Positions 36,874 through 49,645 of a stretch of DNA of 64,000 nucleotides are shown here, one piece after another. The position numbers were made by a program, and so were the translations under genes. The DNA comes from Actinostola sp. cb2023. Its lineage: Eukaryota; Cnidaria; Anthozoa; Actiniaria; Actinostolidae. The notes beneath the pieces were generated by a model. The model saw only the letters and a list, made by a program, of their open reading frames with translations, made no database searches and was not told the origin of the DNA. Within the stretch, counting starts at the first letter, position 1, and every line of letters starts with the position of its first letter. The stretch spans positions 124,001-188,000 of the forward strand of contig JAUJYZ010001457.1 in assembly GCA_033675265.1 (NCBI GenBank). Reading direction: 5' to 3'.

Positions 36874-37062
36874 AATAGACCAATTTGGCTAACGCAATGT
36901 TTACATTCTTTATCCCAATTCAAAACCTTTGGGAATAAGAGCTTTTTGTTCCAAACATTTCCATGTCAATGCTCTATTGAAATCGAAATACAACAGACAA
37001 AGAACCGTATTCCCAAAAGATCTGAATTGGGTACAACATTGCGTTAGCCGATTTGGTCTATC
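36874..37062. mobile_element. ~190-bp MITE
   Basis: The ends ATAGACCAATTTGGCTAACG and CGTTAGCCGATTTGGTCTAT are inverted. GCAATGTTTAC and TCCCAATTCA also have inverted partners inside. Confidence 0.8.
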
Positions 37063-37285
37063 AGGCTGTTCTGCTCTAAATTATGCTCCAAAAGTACTAT
37101 TATGCTCGAGTTTATGCTTCTGAAGCCTCTGAGAAATTCAATATTGCTGGGTTCAAAATTCTCAAACATGAAAAATGAGCCAAGATTTTATGCAATCAAC
37201 GTGTGTGCATTTATTATTTACAAAAATGTAATTTTTTCGGAGCCTACAATAAAGTTAAAGTATTGTTGACCAACTGTCTTTCTTT

Positions 37286-37460
37286 GAGTCGTTTTCACAC
37301 GAGTGGGAAGTAGTTACGGTGTGGTTTGTGCCATGCAGTGACCATGCTGTGATCATGCAGTATCCCAGCATTATGATTGGTTGAGCGATGATTAATTAAT
37401 TGAATACATTGTCTTCGATTCCTTACTGTGACTGTATCTCACTCATACAAAAATGACTCC
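37286..37460. mobile_element. MITE with GAGTCGTTTTCA ends (copy 1)
   Basis: Starts GAGTCGTTTTCACACGAGTG and ends CACTCATACAAAAATGACTC. A second, larger member is at 45,909-46,127 in SLU7 intron 12, with shared interior phrases such as GATTGGTTGAG and GTCTTCGATTCC. Confidence 0.75.
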
Positions 37461-38552
37461 ATCTATCTTCATCATTGTCAATGATTTCTGTTTTTTTTAC
37501 GCTGCTATCTTTGTTTTGCTAGTACTCAGCTCCCTCTCATCCCAAATTTTCCTCGTCCCCAGGCTCCAAAATATGCAAAACACCTATTGTGCCCGGATCA
37601 TAAACTATTATTATTGTTGTTATCATTGTTAATGTTATGATTTTCAACATCATTTGCATCTTTGTTATACTTTATTATACCTTTGTCTCTCTTTTTCAGA
37701 GGCTGAAGGTGAATAACAACAGTATTCTCAAAAGTCAGAGACTTTAGAAATCTATAGTGTACTGTATATGTTGGTTTAATAGTGAACAGAAACAAAGAAT
37801 ATATTGATCACAGTTTTGTCCTGTATTGGTGTTTCTCAACTGAAAGGATCTATGCAAGAACAGTGTAAGTAACTTGTTCCTTTGTTTTCAAAATTTGAGA
37901 CTCCGAGACAGTTTTTTGTGAAAAAACGAGACGAGACTTCGAGACCGGCGAAATTTGACCGAAATTTTGGGAGATTCTGACTTTTTGAGGGGACCATTCG
38001 ACACCCCTTCCTGTAGAATTCAAAGAGCCCACAGGAGAATTTAGACAATGATCAGAGATCACTTACACTGTTATTGCACAGATATCTTCAATTGTATTTA
38101 AATATTCTCACTCCGTATGTCATTAGTAACACCATCAACAATCACCTAACAGACACCTCACTCCACCCCACTTTTACACACAGTCAGTAATTACATAGAG
38201 ATCCTCCAGCCATATTGCCACAATTTGTTAATACCAGTTTTCACGTCAGTGTTAACTAATACATCCTGCAGTTTAATTTTTTTATTTTATTTGAAAGAAC
38301 GACATATTTTGATGTCACCCCACTATTGCATACTCTCTTATATTACGGCCTCTAAGATTAATATTATTACAGTCCTGAAGTCTGTTCTAATGAGTTGACA
38401 GTAAAAAAGAAGTTAAATTGGCAATGTTCAACATCAAACCTTTTTAGCAATTTAGTTAGAGTTAGTGACTTATAACAAAATTTATCATATAAATGTATAT
38501 TTCAAGTGTGTGTGTTGTGAGTTTCCCAGTATTTCAAGTAAATTATCAGAGT

Positions 38553-38692
38553 AGAGTGCAATTTAGAAAAGCTTGAAAACTAAATAACTAATTAGTACTA
38601 AATAGCACTAATGAAACAATAGAAATAGCACTATTTAGTACTATTTAAAGTTAGTACTATTTCACGCTTTTCTAAATAGCACTCTACTATTA
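38553..38692. mobile_element. 140-bp TA-flanked MITE
   Basis: GAGTGCAATTTAGAAAAGC and GCTTTTCTAAATAGCACTC ends with TA on each side. Almost the whole element is a palindrome. It is the un-nested relative of the element at 16,148-16,591. Confidence 0.88.
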
Positions 38693-38693
38693 T

Positions 38694-38985
38694 TATGGTA
38701 ATTAGGCTAGTTTACTTGCCACTATTGTTTCAGTGTTTACTTACCTTCGCATATAGGCATTCATCATAGATTCCTGTGAATATTAACGAGGGTTAAAATC
38801 CTGTGAAAGAATTTATGATCAGTACTGGTTAATTTTATACATAATTATGGTAATTAAGTTTGTTTATTTGCCACAACGTTTGTTTACCTGATGTTTACAC
38901 TTACCTTCACATATAGCATCATAGATTCCTGTGAATTTTAAAGGTTAATATTCCTGTGAAAGAAAGAATTCATGATTATTACTGG
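38694..38985. repeat. ~150-bp direct tandem duplication
   Basis: Two diverged copies (about 38,694-38,827 and 38,846-38,985) share TATGGTAATTA, CACATATAG, CATAGATTCCTGTGAAT and CCTGTGAAAGAA in the same order. Confidence 0.75.
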
Positions 38986-39164
38986 ATTTGAACCCTTACC
39001 TGTGAGCTTACCTTGTGTCCTGAATGCTGCTGTCTTGACCACCAAGCCATCTGGTGAATTGTTGGTTTGTCCTGCTCAACATTGTAAGTCATGGTTTGTA
39101 TTGCCAGAAATTTTGGTCTGCTATAAAATTAAGTTTCGATGCCTTCCAACCATCATTGACTAGT

Positions 39165-39240
39165 TGGTCTAATGGGTTAGTGGTTGGGTTTTCATGCCAA
39201 AGGTTGTGGGTTCAAGTCTCAGTGACGTAATGTCTTTCTT
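39165..39240 (+). mobile_element. tRNA-derived SINE-like head
   Basis: GGTCTAATGGGTTAGTGGTT resembles a tRNA 5' end and A box, and GTGGGTTCAAGTCTC resembles a B box 35-40 bp later. It does not fold into a complete tRNA that I can support, so it is called as a SINE or tRNA relic. Confidence 0.5.
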
Positions 39241-41214
39241 TCAGAAAAATAAATTGTGGAGAATTTAATTTTGTTTACTGGTATATCGGGTTTGATGATA
39301 TGCAATAATAAATATGTCGGCAGGCATAAGATTTGCGGGGGAGGGGTGGTCACGGCTGAGGGGGGAGGGGTACCAAATGCAATCAAGCATGGGTGGGATG
39401 GTCGATAGCAAGCAGGGGAGGGGTGGTTGCCGGCCTCCCATGGGAGACCTGATTCCCACGGGAGGCTGGTAAATGAGGGAGGAGATAGGAGAGGGGGGTT
39501 GGGGGGAGAGGACAGAGGTGGGAGGGCAAACTAAATAACCCCGTAAGTAGTATGCTTAGATACCTAATTAGTTACCTAGATAGATACATAATTAGAATGT
39601 AGATTATTATTTTGCAAAACACAACCAATATTTTGACACACAAATGCAATCCTCCATAGCCTTTTATTTTTCCATTATTTTAATCATTACAATTTCTTTA
39701 CTTGACCTCAATACTAAATCTAGAGTGCAAACACCAAGTCCTCGAGACAGATGTTTTTCCATCTGGTACTCTTATCAAATTCTATTCTAGGTTAAGTGTT
39801 TGCACTCTACATTGTCTTGTATATATATTTGTACTGAAGAGATCTGATCTGATAATTCTTTAAGATGAAATCCCTTCATTATTTGTACCAAGTGAAATCC
39901 TTTTGATTTACAAGTACTTGAGGTCCAAGTTGTTCAAAGACGACTATCACAATCCCAGGACATATTCAATCTCTTGAAAATAACAAATAGTTCAAATACA
40001 AAAGTACCAGGTATATTGATCAGCAATCTCCCACTTGTAGAGTAACTGATTAAAAAAAATGCTTTGAACAACTAGAACTACAAGAGAATAGGGTGTTGTT
40101 TGCTTGTAAAAGAGAGAGAACAAGCAGACAACAAATGAGAGAAGGCATTTTGAAACTGCAATATTGTAGTGATACAAGGAATATACAAGGAAGGTATCCA
40201 TCAACAGCCGACAACATTTTGCACATCAGCTGGAACATCGAGTGCTATCAATAAACAATATTATTATTGCAGTTTCAATTGCAGATATTAACAACACTGA
40301 CAATAGTAAGAAGTCCTTTCTCTGGACAGCACTGCGATAGGGGAAGGGTAGTCGGAAGGGTATCAAAGACTGTGGGATGGTAACTTGGTGTTCACCACAT
40401 CTTGATACTACAGGGGAGGAGCAGGGGTAGTTTGTATCCATGTGTTAATCATTGGAGAGCATTGTAGGGTATCCAGTAAACCAATGTATCCAGTGCCAGA
40501 CATACTTGATGAATCCTGTTAATTAAACAATAAAATGAATTAAACATGAGTGAAAGATGTATCTGGACACTTTATTGTACTAAAGGTTAAATTGCAGAAT
40601 ACCCCCACCACGGCAAGCTAACGCCCTTGAAGCAAGTGGTATGCATCAGGATCATATGCATATCTAAAGAATGTAAAAATGTATGTGTCAACGCATACCT
40701 CTCTTGCTCTCTAGTAGAATGAAGCAGCTTGTGTTCACATCAACACGTCTACTAGAGAGCAAGACTGGTGACACATAGAGTGAACAGTCTGTCATTATTC
40801 AAATGTACAGATTAATATAGAACTAACAACAGGAACAGTAGAAATGACATGAAATATTTCCTGTGGCAATACGTCAATAATGACACTACACTACATTTTA
40901 CTATCATCCAAATTATAGTAAAACATTCACTTATACATCGTTGGATTTTTAAAGTAATATACAATATTCGCATCCGATCTGTATGGCCGTAGGCGAGAGT
41001 GTGTAAATCCCATACAGATCAGCCGCTCATATTGTATATATTACATACACTTTTGCTTCCTCCCAAATTTTATTGATATAAAAACGACTTTTAAACATGC
41101 TTTCTGCTTTGGCTTTCTGCTTTGGTTTTGCTGCTCCATGCTTCTATAACATAATGCATGCTCAGCAACCAATCAAGTTGCACGTTCTTGGGAGGTACAT
41201 GTACACATAGTTTA

Positions 41215-41306
41215 TACAGTCGAACCTCCCGTAAGTGACCACCCAAAATGTCAAGCTTTGTGGTCGCTTAGGAGAGGTGATCGCTTACGAGAGGTTCCAA
41301 CTATAG
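41215..41306. mobile_element. ~92-bp MITE with GTCGAACCTCCCGTAAG ends
   Basis: The left end CAGTCGAACCTCCCGTAAGT and the right end CTTACGAGAGGTTCCAACTA are inverted repeats, with internal GTGACCAC/GTGGTCGC partners. Confidence 0.75.
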
Positions 41307-41983
41307 TGATTTGTATCTATCTTAGTATCTACTAAACATCCTAAATGTATCCCCACTACCCCAGATGGTGCCATACTTGAGTATTCATTACACAAACAAG
41401 TTGTAGAGTAATGAATGAATGAGGAAACACAGACAATTATACTCATGAATGTGTATTTGACTTGTTTTGGGTCGAGGCAAACGTGTTGTGGTGTTGTTTG
41501 TCAAGACTGTTGCCTTGTTGGCGTTGTACAGAAGTTGCCTGTTCAGGCAAACTGCAAACACTGAAAGGTCCTGAAACAGTGCAAGTATTTCCCTTCAAAT
41601 CTCATCGGAAAACAATATCTACGCTTTATACAATTTATAATGTAGTTTTTACCTTACCTTAGCGACTGGATAAGCCTTTACAGCAAGAAAGACATCCGTA
41701 CAACAATACAACCTGTTCAAAATGGACGCCATTTTCAATTTTCCCGCGTGATGTGTTCAGAGCCTGGTAACGAGACTACCACAGGCAACCCAATATAAAG
41801 GTCGCAAACCGGCGTCACATACAGCCAGTACTAGTGCAATGTCTTTTCCCCCTGCATTTTGTTTCTTTGTTGTTTTCCATTCGAAATATTTTTTCGATGG
41901 ACGAAAAAAAGAATGAGCGAGGGAAGAAATGAGAAATCATTAATTAAAATGATAAATAATTTCAACAACTTCCACAGAAACCA

Positions 41984-42120
41984 GGATGGCTTAGTTGGTT
42001 AATGCGCCGTATTCTAAGCGAGAGGCTCTAGGTTCAAGACCTAGCTGACGACCTCTAAACCCTGGTTCAAATTCTCTCCTCAATAAAAAAATGATACAAA
42101 AAAAATGATACAAAAAAAAG
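41984..42120 (+). mobile_element. tRNA-derived SINE
   Basis: GGATGGCTTAGTTGGTTAAT carries an A-box-like start, and CTCTAGGTTCAAGACCTAG carries a B-box-like T-arm with a good stem. A second GGTTCAAATTC follows, then an A-rich tail of repeated ATGATACAAAAAA. This is the usual SINE layout: a tRNA-like head and a tail of short repeats. Confidence 0.6.
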
Positions 42121-42658
42121 CAAAGAAAGATGATAGAGAACGTATTAAACGAAAATAATATAATTTTCAATATATATTTTTTACCTTCAGCCTTGCACAT
42201 TTCCCACTATTTCTTGTCAAATTCCCCTCCCCCCCGATACACAATACTTTAAGTACCGAGAAATTTGGAAGTATTTTTCATGTTGGTGTTGTCGTTTCAT
42301 GCTCAGATAAAAGTAGTAATATTTTAGGTGCGTTTGAAGCTCTGCAAACCAAGTGACGTCATCAATTTTTACTGAAACAGATCGAAATGATTATGATTTT
42401 CTTGATGCTTCTAAGGCCGTTTGCATGAGAGAGATAACCCTAGCACTAGGGTCAACTCTGTTGTTCGCATATTCCCTGTGGATGATAAAACAATAGAATC
42501 GTCCCTACTGTCTACGTTATTGGAGGTAATATACTGAAAACATTGTCACAGAAACTGATTAATACAGTACTTTATATACGTGGCGATTTGTGTTTTCTCC
42601 AGCAGTCTGACTCAGACCTAAGAATCATAGGCAAAGTACAAGGTATCGGTATAATCGT

Positions 42659-42664
42659 TTTATT
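42659..42664 (-). terminator. SLU7 poly-A signal candidate
   Basis: AATAAA on the - strand, 243 bp past the stop codon at 42,907. It is the first canonical hexamer I see there. Confidence 0.45.
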
Positions 42665-42754
42665 TGCATGTTACCATTGCAGATTGTTGACAATCATACG
42701 GTTTGAGTGTATTACAACTACAACGTTACAATTGCTCTATCATAATCTCCTTTT

Positions 42755-42880
42755 AGGAGGGAGGGAGAGGGGGAGGGAGAGGGAGAGGGGGAGGAGAAGG
42801 GAGAGGGAGAGGGAGAGGGAGAGGGAGAGGGAGAGGAGGGAAAGGAGGGAGAGGGAGGGGAATGGAGGGGGGAAGGGACG
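42755..42880. repeat. (GGGAGA)n repeat downstream of SLU7
   Basis: About 110 bp of GGGAGA hexamers, 30 bp past the SLU7 stop codon and thus in its 3'UTR, where the transcript would read TCTCCC. Confidence 0.93.
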
Positions 42881-42906
42881 AGGGAATACGTTTTATATAC
42901 AAATCA

Positions 42907-45900
42907 TTACAAAAAGTCCTTCATAGGATCGTCTTCTTGTCGCCTTCTTATTCTGTAAGCCTCCAATTCCTCTTCTGTAACTTCTTTCACATCGGTAGCT
43001 TTCATGGAATTGTAAGGTCTTTTACGCTCATCCATTTTCAGCAGACGCTCTGCTTCGCGTTGTTGTTTTTCTTCTTCAACGAGAGCCTGATGAAATGAGA
43101 ATGATAAACACACGTAAACCTAAAAACTATTGTATGTAGACATTGTATCCACTGAATTAGGGCCTGGGGGTACTCATCATAATTTAGGGGGAGGGTCGTG
43201 GTAACCACCCCACCCCCACCCACCGGAGTTGGGTTAGCAAGGCACTTATTTTGCAGTAATCTTTACGTTTATCACAGTGTAAAGAGTTGTTAAAACACTG
43301 GTGTTACCATGGTTACTGGCTACAGCTGTTCTCACATACCTTTTTCAGTTTCTTCTTTTTAGATTCCTCGTCATCTTCGTCGTCTTCTGATCTTCTCTTT
43401 TTCTTTTCTTTCTTTCTGTTTTCTTGATGTAGCTAAATTAGCAAAACGTTTTTGTCTAAAACTTACAGACTTTTTAAAATATACAATAATTTAGTGGAAT
43501 CCTCCTTGGAACCACTTAGGTTTCTGTCATAGGTGTCTGTCTTACAATGTAGGTGTCTGTCATAGAGGAGTGTGTATTGGATATGTGTCTGCCTTAGAGG
43601 GGTGTGTCTTACAGGAGTGTCTGTCTTGGTGGTGTCTGTCAGAGGTGTCTGTCATAAAGGGGTGTGTCTTAGAGGGTGTCTGTCTTGGAGGGGTGCCTCT
43701 CTTAGAGAGGTGTCTGTCTTAGAAGGTGTCTGTCTTGGAGGGGTGCCTCTCTTAGAGAGGTGTCTGTCTTGGAGGGGTGCCTCTCTTAGAGAGGTGTCTG
43801 TCTTAGAGAGGTGTCTGGCTTAGAGAGGTGTCTGGCTTAGAGTGGTGTCTGTCTTAGAGAGGTGTCTGTCTTAGAAGGTGTCTGTCTTGGAGGGGTGCCT
43901 CTCTTAGAGAGGTGTCTGTCTTGGAGGGGTGCCTCTCTTAGAGAGGTGTCTGTCTTGGAGGGGTGCCTCTCTTAGAGAGGTGTCTGTCTTAGAGAGGTGT
44001 CTGGCTTAGAGAGGTGTCTGGCTTAGAGTGGTGTCTGTCTTAGAGAGGTGTCTGTCTTAGAAGGTGTCTGTCTTGGAGGGGTGCCTCTCTTAGAGAGGTG
44101 TCTGTCTTAGAGGGGTGTCTGGGATTGAGGGGTGTCTGTCTAGAGAGTTGGGTGTATAGGGGGTAATCAATCTAGATGATATAATAAAAATTTATTTAAA
44201 ATGTAAAGATTCAAATAACATACTTCCATTAGACTTTTCCCACTTTCTTCAGCTTCTTGGAAGGCTTTTGCAGCAATTGATAAGGGTTGAAGGATTTGCT
44301 TGGAAAGAAAGAAACAAATGTCATTTAATTCTGAGGCACCGAAACAAACCACATTTTGAATATTTTTTTCTAAAGTAGACTGGTTTATTTAATAATAGTA
44401 TCATATTCATGTCAACAGTAATGACAACATTATGGAAGAATGACACATACATGTACAGTACATGTAAAGGCAAAATGACAACATTATGGAAGAATTTGAC
44501 ACATACATGTACAGTACATGTAAAGGCAAAATGACAACATTTTGGAAGAATGACACATACATGTACAGTACATGTAAAGGCAAAATGACAACATTATGGA
44601 AGAATGACACATACATGTACAGTACATGTAAAGGCAAAATGACAACATTATGGAAGAATTTGACACATACATGTACAGTACATGTAAAGGCAAAATGACA
44701 ACATTTTGGAAGAATGACACATACATGTACAGTACATGTAAAGGCAAAATGACAACATTATGGAAGAATGACACATACATGTACAGTACATGTAAAGGCA
44801 AAATGACAACATTTTGGAAGAATGACACATACATGTACAGTACATGTAAAGACAAATTTTATAGCCAAGACAAGCATCTAACTTCATCTTGACAGATAGC
44901 AGAATTCCACCGGTTGATGGATTCACTAAGAAATCCCTACCAAAAGGTGCTTCAACTTACTTTGCCATATGCTGCCTTCCCTGCTTCGCCAGTACAGTAG
45001 GAGATCTTTACGTGCGAGTGACAGCATGCATAACCCCAGTGTCCCTCGTACCAGTAAGAACCCCAAACACTCTGATGGAAACAACATACATTGCAAAATG
45101 TTACAAATTACTCTGCTTGTAGATCTGTGTCGCAAGTAGGGAAACACACAATCTCAGCAATACTAGAAATACTACTTGAAATACTAGACAAACAATTGTG
45201 GACATTTGCGACACAGGTATAGGTGTATGACTGTATGAAAGGGTGTTGAACAGAAAATATCTCTGCATGTATGATAAATGCTCATGGCAGAGAAAATTGA
45301 TTTAGTGCTTCTTCAAATAAGCACTGCCACCCCTAAAATCCTCAAAATGCAATAAGCTCCCATTTACGGCACAGTAATGTTTCTGTTAGGTCTCACACTC
45401 ACTGTGTGGTTGCTAGGATACACATCTTCTTCATACTTTGATTTCGTCACAGCCTTTTCCTGGCCTGAATATAACACAAATTAAAAAAGTGAAAGTGAAA
45501 AAATAAAAATATTCCTAAATGAGAAAAATTCAAGTAATTAGTTTAACTTTATTACCTACCTTTCACTACTTTGCCAGTTCTTGAATATTCAACATAATTT
45601 TCCTATACAAAGGCAAAGTTATTGTATTGTTATTTTTCTGTTCACTGTTTTTGTCAGACATGAATATACATCCATGGGCATAAATAACTTACTGTTTGAG
45701 CCAAGAGTAATTCCTTGGGTGGAGCTTCCAGGTGCTCCTCACCACCGTACTACAAAGAACAACAACTTTATTGAATATTACTATACAAACAACAACAACA
45801 GAAAGAAACACAACAAATAACAACAAATAACAGCAAAATACTAAAAGAAAGACAAATACATTCCTCCCATAAACTTGACCTAAAGATTTACACTACTGCA

Positions 45901-48900
45901 TCAGTAAAGTAGTCATTTTCGTATGAGTGTATGGAAGTAGTTACAGTACAGTTCGTGCTGTGCAGTGCTGGTGTCGTGCCGTGACGGTGCCATGTCTAAG
46001 CATTCTGATAGGTAGAGCAATGATTTTGCGCCCTGTGATTGGTTGAGTAAAATGTAGGTGTCTTCGATTCCGTACTGTGACCGTAACTCTGTGCTACAGG
46101 TTTCCCACTCATATGAAAACGACTCTAAAACCAATCAATAAAAGTACTTGCACACCATGTAAAAAAAGTACTGAATTTACAATGTACTCATGGTATGGTT
46201 GTTAATCCTTCATCAGAGTTAAATGTACCCTCGTGAAATAAAGTTTATTATTATTATTATTATAGAGTATGTAAATATACTGTATTTCTTCACTAAATGT
46301 CTTGTATTAAAATTACTAGCAACAACATCTAGAAAGTACCTTTTCGAGGACAGTTTGTTTCTTGTCTTGCTCAAATGATCCTTTCTTGACTTTGTATTCT
46401 TGGTGAAGCAGTTCAAGTTTGGTTGGATCAACTTGCAAGTGGACATCAGCACCTTTCTCATACGCCTGCCATGCAAATACTAAAATGGTAGAATGGATGA
46501 TCTTTAGTTCACTTCAAAATAACAGGGGGGAAACTGGAAGGAAAACCGGAAAGGAAGGGAGGGAGGAAAGAAAGCGAAAGAGTGGAAAAATGAAAATAGG
46601 AAGAAGAAAACAAGGAAGGAAAGGATGAAGAAAAGAAGGGAGGAGGAAGAAAGAAAGGGAGGAGGAGGAAGAAAGGAAGGGAGGAGGAAGAAAGGAAGGG
46701 AGGAGGAAGAAAGGAAGGGAGGAGGAAGAAAGAAAGGGAGGAGGAGGAAGAAAGGAGGAGGAGGAAGAAAGAAAGGGAGGAGGAGGAAGAAAGAAAGGGA
46801 GGAGGAGGAAGAAAGGAAGGGAGGAGGAGGAAGAAAGGAAGAGAAGAAAAAGAAAGAAAGGGAGGAGGAGGAAGAAAGGAAGGGAGGATGAAGAATGAAA
46901 GGGAGGAGGAGGAAGAAAGGAAGGGAGGAAGAGGAAGGAAGAAAGGAAGGGAGGAGGAGGAAGAAAGGAAGGGAGGAGGAAGAAAGAAAGGGAGGAGGAA
47001 GAAAGGAAGGGAGGAGGAAGAAAGAAAGGGAGGAGGAGGAAGAATGAAAGGGAGGAGGAGGAAGAAAGGAGGAAGAAAGAAAGCGAGGAGGGGGAATAAA
47101 GGAAGGGAGGAGGAGGAAGAAAGGAAGAGAAGAGGAAGAAAGAAAGGGAGGAGGAGGAAGAAAGGAAGGGAGGATGAAGAATGAAAGGGAGGAGGAGGAA
47201 GAAAGGAAGGGAGGAGGAAGAAGAAAGGAAGGGAGGAGGAGGAAGAAAGGAAGGGAGGAGGAAGAAAGAAAGGGAGGAGGAAGAAAGGAAGGGAGGAGGA
47301 AGAAAGATAGGGAGGAGGAGGAAGAATGAAGGGAGGGAGGAGGAAGAAAGGAAGGGAGGAGGAAGAAAGAAAGCGAGGAGGGGGAAGAAAGGAAGGGAGG
47401 AGGAGGAAGAAAGGAAGAGAAGAGAAGAAAGAAAGGGAGGAGGAGGGAAGAAAGGAAGGGAGGATGAAGAATGAAAGGGAGGAGGAGGAAGAAAGGAAGG
47501 GAGGAGGAGGAAGAAAGGAAGGGAGGAGGAGGAAGAAAGGAAGGGAGGAGGAAGAAAGAAAGGGAGGAGGAAGAAAGGAAGGGAGGAGGAAGAAAGAAAG
47601 GGAGGAGGAGGAAGAATGAAAGGGAGGAGGAGGAAGAAAGGAAGGGAGGAGGAAGAAAGAAAGCGAGGAGGGGGGAAAAAAGAAGGGAGGAGGAAGAAGA
47701 CAAGGAAGGAAAGGAGGAAGAAAGGAAGGAAGGAGGAGGGAAGAAAAGATGGATGAAAGGATGGAAAGGGGGAAGAGGAGGGAATAAAGAATTGTAGAAC
47801 AGAAGGTATGATGGATGGGAAGATAAAAAGGAAGAAAGGAAGGCAGGAAAGGATAGGATGTTCATAGAGGAAGTAATCCAATTAAGAAAGGAGTAAAATT
47901 ATGTACCCTGTGGTTAACCTACATTGTGTTTGTGCCATTTTAGAAGTGTCTCCACTATATCGGACAAAGTTATCCCCTGAATACGTAACTCTGAAGAATA
48001 AAATGAAGTGGAATTAGTAAAGTCATCAATGAAATCATTGATTTAGGGTTTTCCCTCATTGAACTATATTACAATAAATAATAAAGTACTCACTGCTTTG
48101 ATTGGTCATTATCTTTGAAAGGGTTCTCCCTCATTGAACGTGTTTTAGGATCGTAATATGCAGAGTTGGGGTCCAGATTGTACAGGTACTGCAATATAAT
48201 AAATGTATGATGACTTAAGCCTGGTTCACACTATTGTCGGAATTGTAATTGTAAGAGGAGCTTATGACCAGTGTGAACTAATAATCGGAGTCAGAATTGG
48301 AAGCAGAAGGGCGATGGAATCAGAAGGATCAGAAGGTTTTCTTTTTCTTACGATTCCGATTCCGATGCATTGTTTTGATTAACACTAGATCGTAAGCTTC
48401 TTGCGATTACGATTTCTATGCTAATGAGAACCAGACTTTAATGATAACGTTCAACTTAGCTAATAAATATATTCTATATTTGTGACATGTTAGTCTTAAC
48501 TAATGCCAGTTCAGCTTGCAGTTGTGCTCGTTTGAAGATGAGACAAGTAAATAACATTGGTGAGACGTAGTTGGACATCGTTAACTACATGTATACCTTT
48601 ATGAAAGGTTACGCTACTTGTGTCATTATTTAAAGGTGCAAACACACAGTTTGAAAATATGAAATTATTTTTGTAGTAATTTCATTCTTTATGTACATGT
48701 AAATATTCAAATATGATTGGTGATTTTCCTTTAAGTTTGTTTCGAGTGGCTTTGGTTTGTGTGATTCCACACGTACCTTGGCTGTATCTTCGCGAATTCT
48801 CAGATTCCGTACAGTTGTTCTCCTGTATTAACAAAATGGAAATGGAAATTTAGGGTGGAACAGCCATTAAATAGTAAAATGAGAATGTAAGAGAGAAGAG

Positions 48901-49611
48901 AGAGAGAGAGAGAGAGAGCCTTAGAAACAACAATGACCTTTTTGTATCAAACTTCTGTCCTGGCATGTCAGCCTTGTCTGCGTATTTATCATCATCATCA
49001 CTGTCATACTCCTAAAATAACCAGATAAATACACTGTATGTTAATAATCAGTAGTTATACATGAAATAATTATTAAACAAGATTGGACTAATTTATGGGC
49101 TAGGAAGATGTTAGTAAACGATACATTCATTGCAGACCCTCTAAATATCTTCTAACCAAATTGTGTTTCCTGGGAAATTCAATTCAATTCAATTTATTTT
49201 CAATACCACAGGATTTACAATAATATAATTAATTAAGAAGAAAGGGATAATACAAACATAGGGTATTAGCTACCTAGAAATAACCAAAAGAGCTAATCGG
49301 GCTAGATAGCAAGACATTGAGATTATCATAATAAAGAAGTCATTCACACATGTATACACACAGACACAAGTACAAAAAAAAAGGAGAGGAAAAATAGTAG
49401 ATATAGAAATTTAAAGAAAAAATCTGAGCAATCAAGAGCCAAACATGGATATAACAATATTGTTAATTAGTTATTGTTAATTAGGAAATGCATTTGCCTT
49501 GATGATTTTTCGCAATTTCTTTGTGCAAAACATTTGCAATGTGACACCCAGCCAATCAGAGCAAGCAGATTTTTATATTCACTTTTTATATTGGACTTCA
49601 TTGCAGTAAAT

Positions 49612-49645
<34 letters not shown>

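Larger units (their letters stand above)
35495..42650. other. Gene-free interval rich in small mobile elements
   Basis: I find no supportable gene here. Short open frames are not conserved-looking and lack splice context. It contains a poly-G tract (35,661-35,690), foldbacks (35,754-36,278; 36,526-36,566; 36,874-37,062; 37,286-37,460; 38,553-38,692; 41,215-41,306), a direct duplication (38,694-38,985), tRNA-like SINE heads (39,165-39,240; 41,984-42,120) and short hairpins near 40,700-40,770 and 40,975-41,040. Confidence 0.7.

Noticed and set aside
41984..42060. A functional tRNA gene
   Set aside because: A- and B-box-like motifs are present, but I could not fold a complete cloverleaf, and a second B-box-like motif plus an A-rich tail fits a SINE.
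46504..47881. Two 450-residue Ser/Phe/Pro-rich frames on the - strand
   Set aside because: They read through the polypurine/polypyrimidine tract in SLU7 intron 11, a low-complexity artefact.
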